DNA of 64,000 nucleotides from DASQUK01 sp046726215 (GCA_046726215.1 JBKPAA010000059.1:1-64000); one strand, 5' to 3'. Counted from the stretch's first letter, positions 23,251 to 31,726 are shown. Notes: generated from the letters alone by a model not told the origin. Numbers and translations: made by a program.

Positions 23251-24771
23251 TTGGCGCTCCAAGGGACTCTCGACACGTTTTCTCTCCACGACGTGCTGAA
23301 GTTGCTGGCCACCACCAGCAAGACCGGACGTCTCCGGATAGACGGGGATCGCGGCCAGGGCAGCGTCTGGCTGCGCGACGGTCGGGTGGTCGACGCCGAC
23401 GCCGAACGTGCCGTCGACGGCGCCCCGACCGAGGAGGTCGTCTTCGAGCTGCTTCGCTTCGGCACCGGCTCGTTCGCCTTCGATGCCGACAACCACACGC
23501 CCAACGCCGAGCGTCCCGACGATGTCGACGACCTGCTGCGGCGCGCCGGTGCGCTGCTCAGCGAGTGGACCGAGCTGGAGGCCGTGGTCCCCTCGCTACA
23601 GCATCGCGTGCGCCTCACCGCCGAGCTGTCCAGCGACGAGGTCACGATCGACGCCGACCGTTGGCGCTCACTGGTGGCGGTGGCCGGAGGTCGCTCCGTG
23701 GGCGAGGTCGCGAGCTCCCTGGGTCTGAGTGAGCTGAACGTGTCCCGCGCCGTGCGCGACCTGGTCGAGCTGGGGGTGGCGGACGTCGACAGCCCCGACC
23801 CGATCCCGGAACCGAGCCGACTGAGCGAGCTGGCCGACCTGCCCATGGACCGTCCGCGTCGGAGCTCGGGCTCACGGTCCCGGCCCACGCCCCCTCGGGG
23901 CATACCGGGACTCCCGCTGCCCGGCCCGGGCGGCGAGCGTGTGCCGGGCGGCCGTGGGAGCGGGGAGCATGTTCACGAACCGGCGCTCGCCGGCGATCCG
24001 CCACGCGCCGGGTGGCGGCAGTCCGACCGCACCGGCGGGTCCCCCCCGACCGTCGGGCCCGACAGCCTGCCGCCGTCCGCCCGGGCGACCAATGGCCAGG
24101 GGCGCTCGGCCGGTCAGGGCCGGACGTCGGGCCCGGGTTCGCGGTCCCGTCGCGCCGATGCCGACGGCGCGGCACCGCCGTCGGCCGCTCCCGGCCCCTC
24201 GGACTCACGCCCGTCGGGTTCGTCCAATGGTGGCCGGCCGGCCGGCCGCCAGGGTCGCGGTCGTTCGGCGGGCGCACCGCGTCCCCGGGAGGCGACGTCC
24301 ACCGACGCGGGCCTCAGCTCCCGCTTCCCGGTCGACCTACCGGCGGTGCCGGCCCCCCCGCCTGCACTTCCGGGGCTGCCCGACACCAGCTCACTCGGCG
24401 ATGATCAGTCGGCGTTCACCGGTGGGGGGCTGCTCCCGCCCGTCGACTCCATCCCCACGGGCCAGATCCGGGCGGTGTCGTCGTCGGCATTGCCCCCCGA
24501 GATGCACTGGGCCGCCGACGACGAGGCGCCGGGCCGCACCACCGGCCCCATCACCTCGCCGTTTGCCGGGCTGAGCTCGTTCGGTCCACGGCGCTCGGTT
24601 CCCGACGGCGAGCTGGCACCCCACCTCGCCGCCATGAGCCCCGAGGCACGTGCGGCGGTGCAGGCCGCCGTCGGCTCCACCGGGGGATCGGCCGGGGTTC
24701 GTGGGCCCAGCACCGGTGACGACGTGGCCCAGCGGGGCAGGCTGATCAACTTCCTCTCGTCCGTCCGCTGA
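23251..24771 (+). CDS. DUF4388 (PatA N-terminal-like) domain protein
   Basis: 506 residues starting at TTG 23251, chosen because ACGGAGG lies 7 nt upstream and the family start ALQGTLDTFSLHDVLKLLA follows at once. Residues 1 to about 95 form a DUF4388 domain (TGRLRIDG, GSVWLRDGRVVDAD, FGTGSFAFDAD), known from signalling proteins that link to gliding, pili or chemotaxis-like outputs. A winged-helix-like segment (about 130-170, GRSVGEVASSLGLSELNVSRAVRDLVELGV) comes next. The remaining 300 residues are Pro/Gly/Ser/Arg-rich and probably disordered. It overlaps the downstream prepilin peptidase start by 4 nt, which suggests a pilus-related role. Confidence 0.78.
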   Translation: MALQGTLDTFSLHDVLKLLATTSKTGRLRIDGDRGQGSVWLRDGRVVDADAERAVDGAPTEEVVFELLRFGTGSFAFDADNHTPNAERPDDVDDLLRRAGALLSEWTELEAVVPSLQHRVRLTAELSSDEVTIDADRWRSLVAVAGGRSVGEVASSLGLSELNVSRAVRDLVELGVADVDSPDPIPEPSRLSELADLPMDRPRRSSGSRSRPTPPRGIPGLPLPGPGGERVPGGRGSGEHVHEPALAGDPPRAGWRQSDRTGGSPPTVGPDSLPPSARATNGQGRSAGQGRTSGPGSRSRRADADGAAPPSAAPGPSDSRPSGSSNGGRPAGRQGRGRSAGAPRPREATSTDAGLSSRFPVDLPAVPAPPPALPGLPDTSSLGDDQSAFTGGGLLPPVDSIPTGQIRAVSSSALPPEMHWAADDEAPGRTTGPITSPFAGLSSFGPRRSVPDGELAPHLAAMSPEARAAVQAAVGSTGGSAGVRGPSTGDDVAQRGRLINFLSSVR

Positions 24772-25601
24772 GCGATCTGTCGCAGGCAGCCCTCGTCGCC
24801 GGCACCGTGGTGGTCGGCGTCGGGATCGTCGGGCCTGCGCTCAACCACGCCATCCTCCGCTGGGTCGGGTGGCGGGTGGTCATGCCGCAGCTGCTCCGCC
24901 GCGTCCCGGCGGAGGGGGAGCTGGGGCGGTCCGTGGCGCGCTGCGGCTCCTGCGGCCACTCCCTCGCCCCCCAGCTGGTGCCGGCGGCCCTGCCCTGGGC
25001 CCTGGCCGCCGGGCGCTGCTCGGTCTGTGGGGCGGCCCGGCCGTGGTGGTGCGCCGCGGTGGAGGCGGCCACGGGGCTCGCGTTCGGCTTGGCGGCCGTC
25101 CGGGCCGGCTGGTCCGCGACGCTGCCGCCCGTTCTCAGCCTGTTCGCGGGGCTGGTGGCCATGTCGGCGGTCGACATCTGGGCCATGCGGATCCCCACCC
25201 GGTTCGCGCACGTCACCGCGCTCGCGGTCGGGCTGACGATGCTGGCGGCGACCGCAATCGACGGCGGCATCCGCACCGACACGCTGCGCGGGGCGCTGGT
25301 GGGGGCCGCGGTGCTCGGCGGTGGCCTCCTCGTGCTGCACCTCATCTCGCCCCGCATGCTGGGCTTCGGCGACGTGCGGCTGGCGACGATTGCGGGCCTG
25401 GTCGTCGGCTGGCTGGCGTGGACCCCGGAGCACCCGCTGCTGAGCCCGGTCGAGGACGCCCTCGACGCCGCGCTGCTCGGCGGCTTCGTCGGGGCCCTGG
25501 TGGGCATCGCCTTGCTGCTCATGCGCCGGCGCAACGACCCGTTTCCCTTCGGCCCCTCGCTGGCACTGGGGGCGGCGGTGGTGATTCTGGCTTCCTTGTA
25601 G
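24768..25601 (+). CDS. Prepilin peptidase (A24 family)
   Basis: 277 residues if started at CTG 24768, which forms a CTGA overlap with the previous stop and completes the first membrane helix (LVAGTVVVGVGIVGPALNHAI). The first conventional start, GTG 24807, would truncate that helix. A cytoplasmic loop with two CxxC pairs (CGSCGH, CSVCGA) is followed by several membrane helices. The catalytic aspartates are in SAVDIWAMRIPTR and in GFGDVRLA. It cleaves type IV prepilin or pseudopilin leader peptides at the inner membrane. The length is typical. No pilin genes lie in this window. Confidence 0.85.
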   Translation: MSDLSQAALVAGTVVVGVGIVGPALNHAILRWVGWRVVMPQLLRRVPAEGELGRSVARCGSCGHSLAPQLVPAALPWALAAGRCSVCGAARPWWCAAVEAATGLAFGLAAVRAGWSATLPPVLSLFAGLVAMSAVDIWAMRIPTRFAHVTALAVGLTMLAATAIDGGIRTDTLRGALVGAAVLGGGLLVLHLISPRMLGFGDVRLATIAGLVVGWLAWTPEHPLLSPVEDALDAALLGGFVGALVGIALLLMRRRNDPFPFGPSLALGAAVVILASL

Positions 25602-25605
25602 CCCG

Positions 25606-25740
25606 AAGCATGTGTCCCGCTCTTGCCGCCTGCGGCGGCGGGCCGCTCGGGGCCTCGCCTGCGCTCGGCCAAGCATGTGTCCCGCTCTTGCCGCCTGCGG
25701 CGGCGGGCCGCTCGGGCCCCGGCCTCGCCTGCGCTCGGCC
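25606..25740. repeat. Tandem direct duplication (65 and 70 bp) before aroC
   Basis: Copy 1 (25606-25670) and copy 2 (25671-25740) are identical except for a 5-nt insertion (CCCCG) in copy 2. Each starts AAGCATGTGTCCCGC, contains a perfect 6-bp hairpin (GCCGCC TGC GGCGGC) and ends GCTCGGCC. It lies between the prepilin peptidase stop and the aroC promoter. Confidence 0.9.
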
Positions 25741-25750
25741 TCAGCGTCGG

Positions 25751-25756
25751 TATCGT
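25751..25756 (+). promoter_or_regulatory. -10 box for leaderless aroC
   Basis: TATCGT, 6 nt before the GTG at 25763. It follows directly after the tandem duplication. Confidence 0.5.
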
Positions 25757-25762
25757 CGTGCC

Positions 25763-26929
25763 GTGCTCCGGTTCCTCACCGCCGGCGAGTCCCATGGCCG
25801 TGGCCTGGTGGCCATCGTCGAAGGGCTGCCGGCCGGCCTGCCGATCACCGTCGACGAGATCAGCCGCGAGCTGGCTCGCCGGCGGCTCGGCTACGGCCGC
25901 GGACCCCGCATGCGCTTCGAGCAGGACGAGGTGACCGTCCTCGGCGGCGTCCGCCACGGTCGCACGCTGGGCTCACCGGTGGCGATCGAGATCGCCAACA
26001 CCGAGTGGTCGCGGTCGGACAAGTGGCACGAGGAGATGGCCGTCGAGCCGGGAGAGACGCGGGCACCGCTGACGCAGCCACGTCCCGGCCATGCCGACCT
26101 GGCCGGCATGCAGAAGTACGGCTTCAGCGACGCCCGCGACGTGCTGGAACGGGCCTCGGCCCGCGAGACGGCAGCGCGGGTGGCGGCCGGGGCCCTGGCC
26201 AAGGCCTTGTTGCGCCGGCTGGGCGTCGAGATCCTGTCCCACGTGGTTCAGCTGGGGTCGGTGCGATCCAAGTCCGATGATCGCCCCACGCCGGCCGACA
26301 TCGATCGGGTGGATGCCTCCGCACTGCGCTGCTTCGACGCAGCGGCCGAGGAGGCCATGGTCGAGGAGATCAAGGCGGCCGCCAGGGCGGGCGACAGCCT
26401 GGGCGGCGTCGCCGAGGTGCTGGCCTATGGCGTGCCCGTCGGGCTGGGAAGCCATGTCCACTGGGATCGGCGGCTCGACGGCCTCCTGGCCCAGGCCCTC
26501 ATGAGCATCCAGGCGGTCAAGGGTGTCGAAATCGGCGACGTCGGCGTCGCGGGTCGCCCGGGCAGCCAGGCGCACGACCCCATCGGTTGGGACGCCGACC
26601 GCCGGTCCTACCGGCGCGCGACCACCAGGGCCGGCGGCATCGAGGGCGGCATGTCCACCGGGGAGCTGATCGCGTGCCGGGTCGCGATGAAGCCGTTGGC
26701 GACGCTTAACCGGCCCGTTCTCACCACCGTCGACGTGGTGACCAAGCAGGAGACGGTGAGCTTCAAGGAACGGACCGACGTGACCGCCGTCCCCGCCATG
26801 GGCGTGGTGGCCGAGACGATGATGGCCCTGGTGCTGGCGGGGGAGGCGCTCCGCAAGTTCGGCGGCGACTCTCTGGCCGAGGTGGTGCGCAACCGCGACG
26901 CGTTCGACGCCTCGCTACGCGAGTCCTGA
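25763..26929 (+). CDS. aroC: Chorismate synthase
   Basis: 388 residues. It makes chorismate from EPSP using reduced FMN, the last step of the shikimate pathway. It starts LRFLTAGESHGRGLVAIVEGLP. The FMN/EPSP signature blocks are GYGRGPRMRFEQDEV, the catalytic-histidine region RPGHADLAGMQKYGF, RASARETAARVAAGALA, AGGIEGGMSTGELI and KPLATL. GTG 25763 is selected by the leaderless promoter. It is the first gene of aroC-aroK-aroB-aroQ, joined to aroK by a one-base TGATG overlap. Confidence 0.96.
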   Translation: MLRFLTAGESHGRGLVAIVEGLPAGLPITVDEISRELARRRLGYGRGPRMRFEQDEVTVLGGVRHGRTLGSPVAIEIANTEWSRSDKWHEEMAVEPGETRAPLTQPRPGHADLAGMQKYGFSDARDVLERASARETAARVAAGALAKALLRRLGVEILSHVVQLGSVRSKSDDRPTPADIDRVDASALRCFDAAAEEAMVEEIKAAARAGDSLGGVAEVLAYGVPVGLGSHVHWDRRLDGLLAQALMSIQAVKGVEIGDVGVAGRPGSQAHDPIGWDADRRSYRRATTRAGGIEGGMSTGELIACRVAMKPLATLNRPVLTTVDVVTKQETVSFKERTDVTAVPAMGVVAETMMALVLAGEALRKFGGDSLAEVVRNRDAFDASLRES

Positions 26930-27501
26930 TGGATCCGATGGGCGACGGCGGCCGCCGCCTGCACGTCGTGCTGGTGGGCGCGATGGGCGTGGGCAAGACC
27001 ACGGTGGGGCGACGCCTGGCCAGGGAGCTGCAGCGACCGTTCGCTGACGCCGACGAGCAACTCGAGCTGCGCGCCGGGCGCACCATCCCCGCGATCTTTC
27101 GAGACGACGGCCAGGAGGCGTTCCGGCGCCTCGAGTCCGAGATCCTTGCGGACCTGCTGGGCTGCACCCATCCGCTGGTGGTGGCGGCGGGCGGCGGGGT
27201 GGTGATCCGGGCCGGCAACCGGGCGCTGTTGGGTCGCCGGGCGTTCGTCGTCTGGCTGCGGGCGTCGGCCGCGTTCCTCGCCGCTCGCGCCGACCCGACC
27301 CACCGGCCGCTCCTCACCGCGGACGCCGACCCGGCGGGGACCCTCCAACGCCTGGTCGCGGTCCGGGCACCGCTCTACGAGAAGGTCGCCAACGCCGTCG
27401 TCGACGTAGAGCCGTTCCATGCCGCCGGCGACAAGCCGAAGCGAGCGCTCGCCCGCCACATCGTGGAGCTGGTCGGCGTCCACGCGGAGGCGCCGGGGTG
27501 A
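26929..27501 (+). CDS. aroK: Shikimate kinase
   Basis: 190 residues. It phosphorylates shikimate with ATP. Walker A is LVGAMGVGKTTVGRRLA (residues about 15-31); DADEQLE is the shikimate-binding acidic motif, the ribose/shikimate arginines lie in FRDDGQEAFRRLES, and AAGGGVV is the substrate GGG loop. The lid arginine is in DPTHRPLL. The ATG overlaps the aroC stop and the stop overlaps the aroB GTG by 4 nt, so translation is coupled through the operon. Confidence 0.94.
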   Translation: MDPMGDGGRRLHVVLVGAMGVGKTTVGRRLARELQRPFADADEQLELRAGRTIPAIFRDDGQEAFRRLESEILADLLGCTHPLVVAAGGGVVIRAGNRALLGRRAFVVWLRASAAFLAARADPTHRPLLTADADPAGTLQRLVAVRAPLYEKVANAVVDVEPFHAAGDKPKRALARHIVELVGVHAEAPG

Positions 27502-28532
27502 CCGACGAGTTCACCGTCGAGGTCCGGCTGCGTGACCGCTCCTACCCGGTCCTGGTCGGCACCCGGGTGCGCGGGCGCCTGCAGGAGCTGCTCCACCCTG
27601 CAGCCCGCCGGGTCGCAGTCGTCACTCAGGCGGGCATCGGCTTCGAGGTGGATCCCGGGCGGGAGCACGAGGTGTTCACCATCGGCGACGGCGAGTCCGC
27701 CAAGTCGCTGGAAACGGTTGCGGACCTGTGCCGGGTGTGGTCGCGCTGGGGGCTCACCCGCGCCGACCAGGTGGTGGCCGTGGGCGGCGGCGTGGTCACC
27801 GACACCGCCGGGTTCGCTGCCGCCGTGTACCACCGTGGCGTGGGTGTCATCCACGTGCCCACCACCCTGCTGGGGATGGTCGATGCCGCCATCGGGGGCA
27901 AGACGGGGGTCAACCTGCCCGAGGGCAAGAACCTGGTGGGCGCCTTCTGGCAGCCGGCGGCGGTGCTGTGTGACATCGACGCCCTGGCCACCCTGCCAGA
28001 GCGCGAGCGCCGGTCGGGCCTGGGCGAGATGGCCAAATACCACTTTCTGACCGGCGAGGACCTGTCGAAACAGCCCCTGGCACAGCGCATCGCCACCTGC
28101 GTGCGTATCAAGGCCGAGGTGGTGGCCTCCGACGAGCGCGAGGACCTGACAGCCAACGCCCCGGGACGGGCCATCCTCAACTACGGGCACACGCTGGCCC
28201 ATGCCCTCGAGACGGCCGGGCGCTACGACTTGCGCCATGGCGAGGCGGTGGCCGTCGGGCTGGTCTACGCCGCCGAGCTCGCCGCGGAGCTGGGTCGCAT
28301 CGACCGCAACCGCGTGGGCGAGCACCGCCGGGTCGTCGGCGAGTACGGGCTGCCCTCGGCCCTCCCGCCCGGCGTCGATCGCGCCGATCTGGTGACGCTC
28401 ATGACCCGCGACAAGAAAGCGGTGCACGGCCTCACGTTCGTGCTCGACGGGCCGGACGGGCTGGAGGTGGTGACGGGTGTGGACCCGGAGACGGTGAGGG
28501 TCGTGCTCGACCGGATCGGGGCCGCGGCATGA
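27498..28532 (+). CDS. aroB: 3-dehydroquinate synthase
   Basis: 344 residues. An NAD- and zinc- or cobalt-dependent enzyme cyclising DAHP to 3-dehydroquinate. The NAD-binding block is AVGGGVVTDTAGFAAAVYHRG, followed by HVPTTLLGMVDAAIGGKTGVN and KNLVGAFWQP. Metal ligands are in RSGLGEMAKY (Glu) and NYGHTLAHALE (His); RHGEAVAVGL supplies a further conserved histidine. Start GTG 27498 overlaps the aroK stop (GTGA); the end overlaps aroQ (ATGA). Confidence 0.95.
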   Translation: MTDEFTVEVRLRDRSYPVLVGTRVRGRLQELLHPAARRVAVVTQAGIGFEVDPGREHEVFTIGDGESAKSLETVADLCRVWSRWGLTRADQVVAVGGGVVTDTAGFAAAVYHRGVGVIHVPTTLLGMVDAAIGGKTGVNLPEGKNLVGAFWQPAAVLCDIDALATLPERERRSGLGEMAKYHFLTGEDLSKQPLAQRIATCVRIKAEVVASDEREDLTANAPGRAILNYGHTLAHALETAGRYDLRHGEAVAVGLVYAAELAAELGRIDRNRVGEHRRVVGEYGLPSALPPGVDRADLVTLMTRDKKAVHGLTFVLDGPDGLEVVTGVDPETVRVVLDRIGAAA

Positions 28533-28972
28533 CCGGGCGGCGGGTCATCCTCGTGCTCAGCGGTCCCAACCTCAACCTGCTGGGCCAGCGCGAGCCGGAG
28601 ATCTACGGGCGCCAGACCCTCGACGACCACGTCGCGGCCGCCCGCGAGGCCGGTGACGCCGCCGGATTTGCCGTCGAGCACCTGCAGTCCAACACCGAGG
28701 GCGAGCTCATCGACGCCATCCAGGCCGCCCGCGGCCGCTGTGCGGCCATCGTGATCAACCCCGGGGCGTTCGGACACTACGCCTGGGGGCTCCACGATGC
28801 CCTGGCGATGTTCGACGGCCCGGTCGTCGAGGTCCACATCTCCAACCCCAACGCCCGGGAGTCGTGGCGCCACACGTCGGTAGTCGCCCCCGTGGCTACG
28901 GGGACGATCGCCGGCTTCGGGGGCCACGGCTACGTCCTGGCGGTCGAGGCGATCCGGCGCCTCCTCGGCTGA
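28529..28972 (+). CDS. aroQ: 3-dehydroquinate dehydratase, type II
   Basis: 147 residues, the size of the dodecameric type II enzyme. Motif LSGPNLNLLGQREPEIYG carries the catalytic arginine and tyrosine; QSNTEGELIDAI, NPGAFGHYAWGLHDAL and EVHISNPNARESWRH (catalytic His) follow in order. It dehydrates 3-dehydroquinate to 3-dehydroshikimate, the substrate of AroE encoded upstream. Fourth and last gene of the aro operon. Confidence 0.95.
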   Translation: MTGRRVILVLSGPNLNLLGQREPEIYGRQTLDDHVAAAREAGDAAGFAVEHLQSNTEGELIDAIQAARGRCAAIVINPGAFGHYAWGLHDALAMFDGPVVEVHISNPNARESWRHTSVVAPVATGTIAGFGGHGYVLAVEAIRRLLG

Positions 28973-28995
28973 CCGGCGCGGGCGGCGGCGCCACC

Positions 28996-29001
28996 TACCC
29001 T
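28996..29001 (+). promoter_or_regulatory. -10 box for the M24 peptidase
   Basis: TACCCT, 6 nt before the GTG at 29008. The intervening TGGGGA could weakly serve as ribosome-binding site, but spacing favours a leaderless start. Confidence 0.45.
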
Positions 29002-29007
29002 TGGGGA

Positions 29008-30132
29008 GTGAGCTTCGACCCTGCCTCGTTGCCCCCGATGGACGTCGCCGACCGCGCGGCCCGGCTGCGATCCCGGCTCACCGGGGTTCCTTGCGACGCG
29101 CTCCTGGTCACCAACCTGACCAACGTCCGCTATCTCACCGGCTTCACGGGGTCGGCGGCGCTGCTGCTGCTCCCCGCCGACGATGCGGCCGAGCTCGTGT
29201 TCGTGACCGATGGCCGTTACCGCGACCAGGCCACGACCGAGCTGGCGACGGCCGGTGTCGAGGCCAGGACGGTGGTCGGCCTCGAGGAGGATGCCCGCCG
29301 CCGGGCGCTGGCGGACGCCGTCGCCGGCATGGCGCGGCTCGGCCTGGAGTCGGAGGACGTCACCTGGGCCCAGAAGCGCCGCTTCGACGAGGACTGGTTT
29401 GCCGACACGAAGCTGGTGCCGACGGTCGGCCTGGTCGAGTCGCTGCGGCTGGTCAAGGACGCCGGCGAGGTCGCGCGCATCGAGGCCGCGTGCGCCATGG
29501 CCGACGCCGCGCTGGCCTCAGTGCGCCATCGCCTCGGGGAGGGCGCCACGGAGGCCGAAGTGGCGCTGGAGCTGGAGTGGCAGATGCGGCGGCTCGGTGC
29601 CGAGGGGCCCTCGTTCGAGACCATCGTCGCCTCCGGCCCCAACGCCGCCCTGCCGCACCATCGTGCCGGCGCCCGCCGCATCGTGGAGGGCGACCTGGTC
29701 GTCCTCGACTTCGGGGCCCTCGTCGACGGCTACCACTCGGACATGACCCGCACGGTGATGGTCGGCGAGCCCAGCGGCACGCAGTCCCGCATGATCGAGG
29801 TGGTGAGGGAGGCCCAGGCGGCCGGTGTGGCGGCGGTGAAGGCCGGCGCCGAGGCCAGGGCGGTCGACGACGCCTGCCGCTCGATCATCCGGGACGCCGG
29901 TTGGGGCGACGCGTTCCTGCACGCCACCGGCCACGGCGTCGGGCTCGACATCCACGAGCCGCCTCGGGTGGCGAGGACGGCCGACGATATGCTGGCCGAC
30001 GGCCATGTCGTCACCGTCGAGCCGGGCGTGTACCTCGCCGAGCACGGCGGGGTCCGGATCGAGGACACGGTCGTGGTCACCTCCGAGGGCTGCCGCACGT
30101 TGACGCGGGCGCCCAAGGAGCCCCATCTGTAG
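29008..30132 (+). CDS. M24 family aminopeptidase (Xaa-Pro peptidase-like)
   Basis: 374 residues. The N-terminal creatinase-like domain (DALLVTNLTNVRYLTGFTGSAALL) is followed by the pita-bread metal domain. The dinuclear-metal ligands are visible: LVVLDFGALVDGYHSDMTRT (two Asp), ATGHGVGLDIHE (His), VTVEPGVYL (Glu) and GGVRIEDTVVV (Glu). It cleaves N-terminal residues before proline, or dipeptides, in the cytoplasm. It lies directly before efp, an order frequent in Gram-positive bacteria; this is relevant because EF-P relieves stalling at polyproline. Confidence 0.9.
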   Translation: MSFDPASLPPMDVADRAARLRSRLTGVPCDALLVTNLTNVRYLTGFTGSAALLLLPADDAAELVFVTDGRYRDQATTELATAGVEARTVVGLEEDARRRALADAVAGMARLGLESEDVTWAQKRRFDEDWFADTKLVPTVGLVESLRLVKDAGEVARIEAACAMADAALASVRHRLGEGATEAEVALELEWQMRRLGAEGPSFETIVASGPNAALPHHRAGARRIVEGDLVVLDFGALVDGYHSDMTRTVMVGEPSGTQSRMIEVVREAQAAGVAAVKAGAEARAVDDACRSIIRDAGWGDAFLHATGHGVGLDIHEPPRVARTADDMLADGHVVTVEPGVYLAEHGGVRIEDTVVVTSEGCRTLTRAPKEPHL

Positions 30133-30162
30133 AGATCCCACTGCGCGCCAGGAGCCGAGCCG

Positions 30163-30726
30163 ATGGCTGCCACCACCACCAACGACCTCAAGCGGGGCAT
30201 GACCCTCGACCTGCCCGAAGGCCTGTTCCAGGTGGTCGAGTTCCAGCACGTCAAGCCCGGCAAGGGACCGGCGTTCGTGCGCACGACGCTGCGCAATGCC
30301 CGCACCGGCGGTCAGCTCGAGCGCACCTTCCGGGCCGACGAACGGGTCGAGCGGGCGGTCGTCGACAAGAAGGAGATGCAGTTCCTCTACCACGACGGCG
30401 ACCACTACGTGTTCATGGACAGCAGCACCTATGAGCAGCTCCACGTGGGGGCGGCGGCCCTGGGAGAAGCCACCAGGTACATCGTCGACGGGTCGACGAT
30501 GGTGGTGCAGTTCTACAAGGACGAGATCATCGGCATCGACCTGCCGGCGGCCGTGGAGCTGGCGGTGTCCGACACCGAGCCCGGCATACAGGGCGATCGG
30601 GTGTCGGGTGCCCGCAAGCCCGCCACGCTGGAGACCGGCCTGGTGGTGCAGGTGCCCCTGTTCGTCAACTCCGGTGATCGGATCAAGGTCGACACGCGCA
30701 GCGCCGAGTACCTGACCCGGGCGTAG
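30163..30726 (+). CDS. efp: Elongation factor P
   Basis: 187 residues in the usual three domains: KOW-like N-terminal domain (NDLKRGMTLDLPEGLFQVVEFQHVKPG), central OB domain (LERTFRADERVERAVVDKKEMQFLYHDGDHYVFMD) and C-terminal OB domain (ETGLVVQVPLFVNSGDRIKVDTRSAEYLTR). It binds between the P and E sites and promotes peptide bonds at proline runs. The tip loop reads KPGKGPAF with lysine at the modification site near residue 32. ATG 30163; nusB follows 4 nt after its stop. Confidence 0.96.
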   Translation: MAATTTNDLKRGMTLDLPEGLFQVVEFQHVKPGKGPAFVRTTLRNARTGGQLERTFRADERVERAVVDKKEMQFLYHDGDHYVFMDSSTYEQLHVGAAALGEATRYIVDGSTMVVQFYKDEIIGIDLPAAVELAVSDTEPGIQGDRVSGARKPATLETGLVVQVPLFVNSGDRIKVDTRSAEYLTRA

Positions 30727-30730
30727 TGAC

Positions 30731-31150
30731 ATGAGTGGGCTCGAGCCGACCGATGTGGAGAGCCGCCGGGCGGCTCGGGAGCGGGCGCTCGAGCTGCTCT
30801 ACGAGGCCGAGATCAAGGAAGTCGCCGTGGGGGACCTGCTGGACCAGCAGCCGATCGCCCCGGCTGCGCTGGCGATCGAGCTCGTCCGCGGGGTGGAGGC
30901 CCACCGCGATCGCATCGACGACCTGCTGCGCCGCCTGGTCGCCCCCAAGTGGTCGCTGGACCGTCTGGCGGCCGTCGACCGGTCGACCCTGCGGCTCGGG
31001 TCCTACGAGCTGCTGGCGGTGCCCGACCGATCGGCGGCCCTGGTGATCAACGAGGCCGTTGTGCTGGCCCGCCGGTTCGGCACGGACGACTCCCCCCGGT
31101 TCGTGAACGGCGTGCTGTCGTCGGTGGCCGCCGAGGTGCGCCCGGAATGA
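30731..31150 (+). CDS. nusB: Transcription antitermination factor NusB
   Basis: 139 residues, all-helical. Visible: ESRRAARERALELLYEAEI at the start (RNA-binding arginine-rich helix), LVAPKWSLDRLAAVDRSTLRLGSYELL and VINEAVVLARRFGTDDSPRFVNGVLSSVA, the NusB signature. It binds boxA RNA with NusE/S10 in rRNA antitermination. ATG 30731 is placed 4 nt after efp. Its terminal AATGA contains an ATG that was probably the start of the next gene. Confidence 0.94.
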   Translation: MSGLEPTDVESRRAARERALELLYEAEIKEVAVGDLLDQQPIAPAALAIELVRGVEAHRDRIDDLLRRLVAPKWSLDRLAAVDRSTLRLGSYELLAVPDRSAALVINEAVVLARRFGTDDSPRFVNGVLSSVAAEVRPE

Positions 31151-31160
31151 GCCCCTCACG

Positions 31161-31676
31161 CTGAGCCTGCCCGAGCCCGAGCTGTCCGACGCCGGCTGCG
31201 GCATCCGCCTGCGGCGGTGGCGGGACGACCCCGGGGACATCGCCGCCCTGGTAGCGGCGTGGCGGGATCCCTCGCTGGTCGGTGCCGGCGCCGTGCCACC
31301 GGAATCCTCGCCCGCCGGGGCCCGGCGCTGGATCGCCGGCGAGTCGGAGCGGCGCTTCCGGGGCTTGGCGCTCGACCTTGTCATCAGCCCCCTCGACGGC
31401 GACCTGGTTTGGGGTGAGGTGGGGCTGCGGGGGCTCGACGCCGCCGTCCGCCGTGCCGAGATCGGGTGGTGGCTCGCCCCCGAAGCCCGGGGCCGGGGGT
31501 TGGCGGCGGTCGCGGTCGGCCTGGTGGCGACGTGGGCCCTGGGCCCGCGGCTGGGGTTGCGGCAGGTGTGGGCCCGCGTCGACCCGGACAACGCGGCCTC
31601 GGCCCGCGTGGCCGCGGGGGCCGGTTTCCGCCTCCTGGGGAGAGCCGGTGGCGCCGACGTGTGGGCCCGGCCCTGA
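31161..31676 (+). CDS. GNAT family acetyltransferase (start disrupted)
   Basis: About 171 residues in frame from CTG 31161. The acetyl-CoA-binding motif A is in RRAEIGWWLAPEARGRGLAAVAVGLVATWA, and motif B in ARVDPDNAASARVAAGAGFRLLG. The substrate is unknown; RimJ/RimL-like proteins of this type acetylate N-termini or small amines. No ATG, GTG or TTG exists in frame before the domain. An ATG at 31147, overlapping the nusB stop, reads ATG AGC CCC T.. and would enter the right frame if one C were added to the CCCC run at 31152-31155 (giving MSPLTLSLPEPELSD). Either a start-proximal deletion, a sequencing error or true CTG initiation. Confidence 0.7.
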   Translation: MSLPEPELSDAGCGIRLRRWRDDPGDIAALVAAWRDPSLVGAGAVPPESSPAGARRWIAGESERRFRGLALDLVISPLDGDLVWGEVGLRGLDAAVRRAEIGWWLAPEARGRGLAAVAVGLVATWALGPRLGLRQVWARVDPDNAASARVAAGAGFRLLGRAGGADVWARP

Positions 31677-31716
31677 CCTGCGCGTGGGGATGCGCGTGCC
31701 GCGCCCGGCGCGCTGC

Positions 31717-31722
31717 TAGCGT
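31717..31722 (+). promoter_or_regulatory. -10 box of the pyr operon
   Basis: TAGCGT. A start site 6-7 nt downstream (about 31728) would make the transcript begin at the base of the PyrR-binding hairpin. Confidence 0.5.
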
Positions 31723-31726
31723 GCTC

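Noticed and set aside
31293..31676. Starting the GNAT protein at GTG 31293
   Set aside because: The frame upstream encodes the normal GNAT N-terminal strand and helix (GIRLRRWRDDPGDIAALVAAW), which this start would delete.
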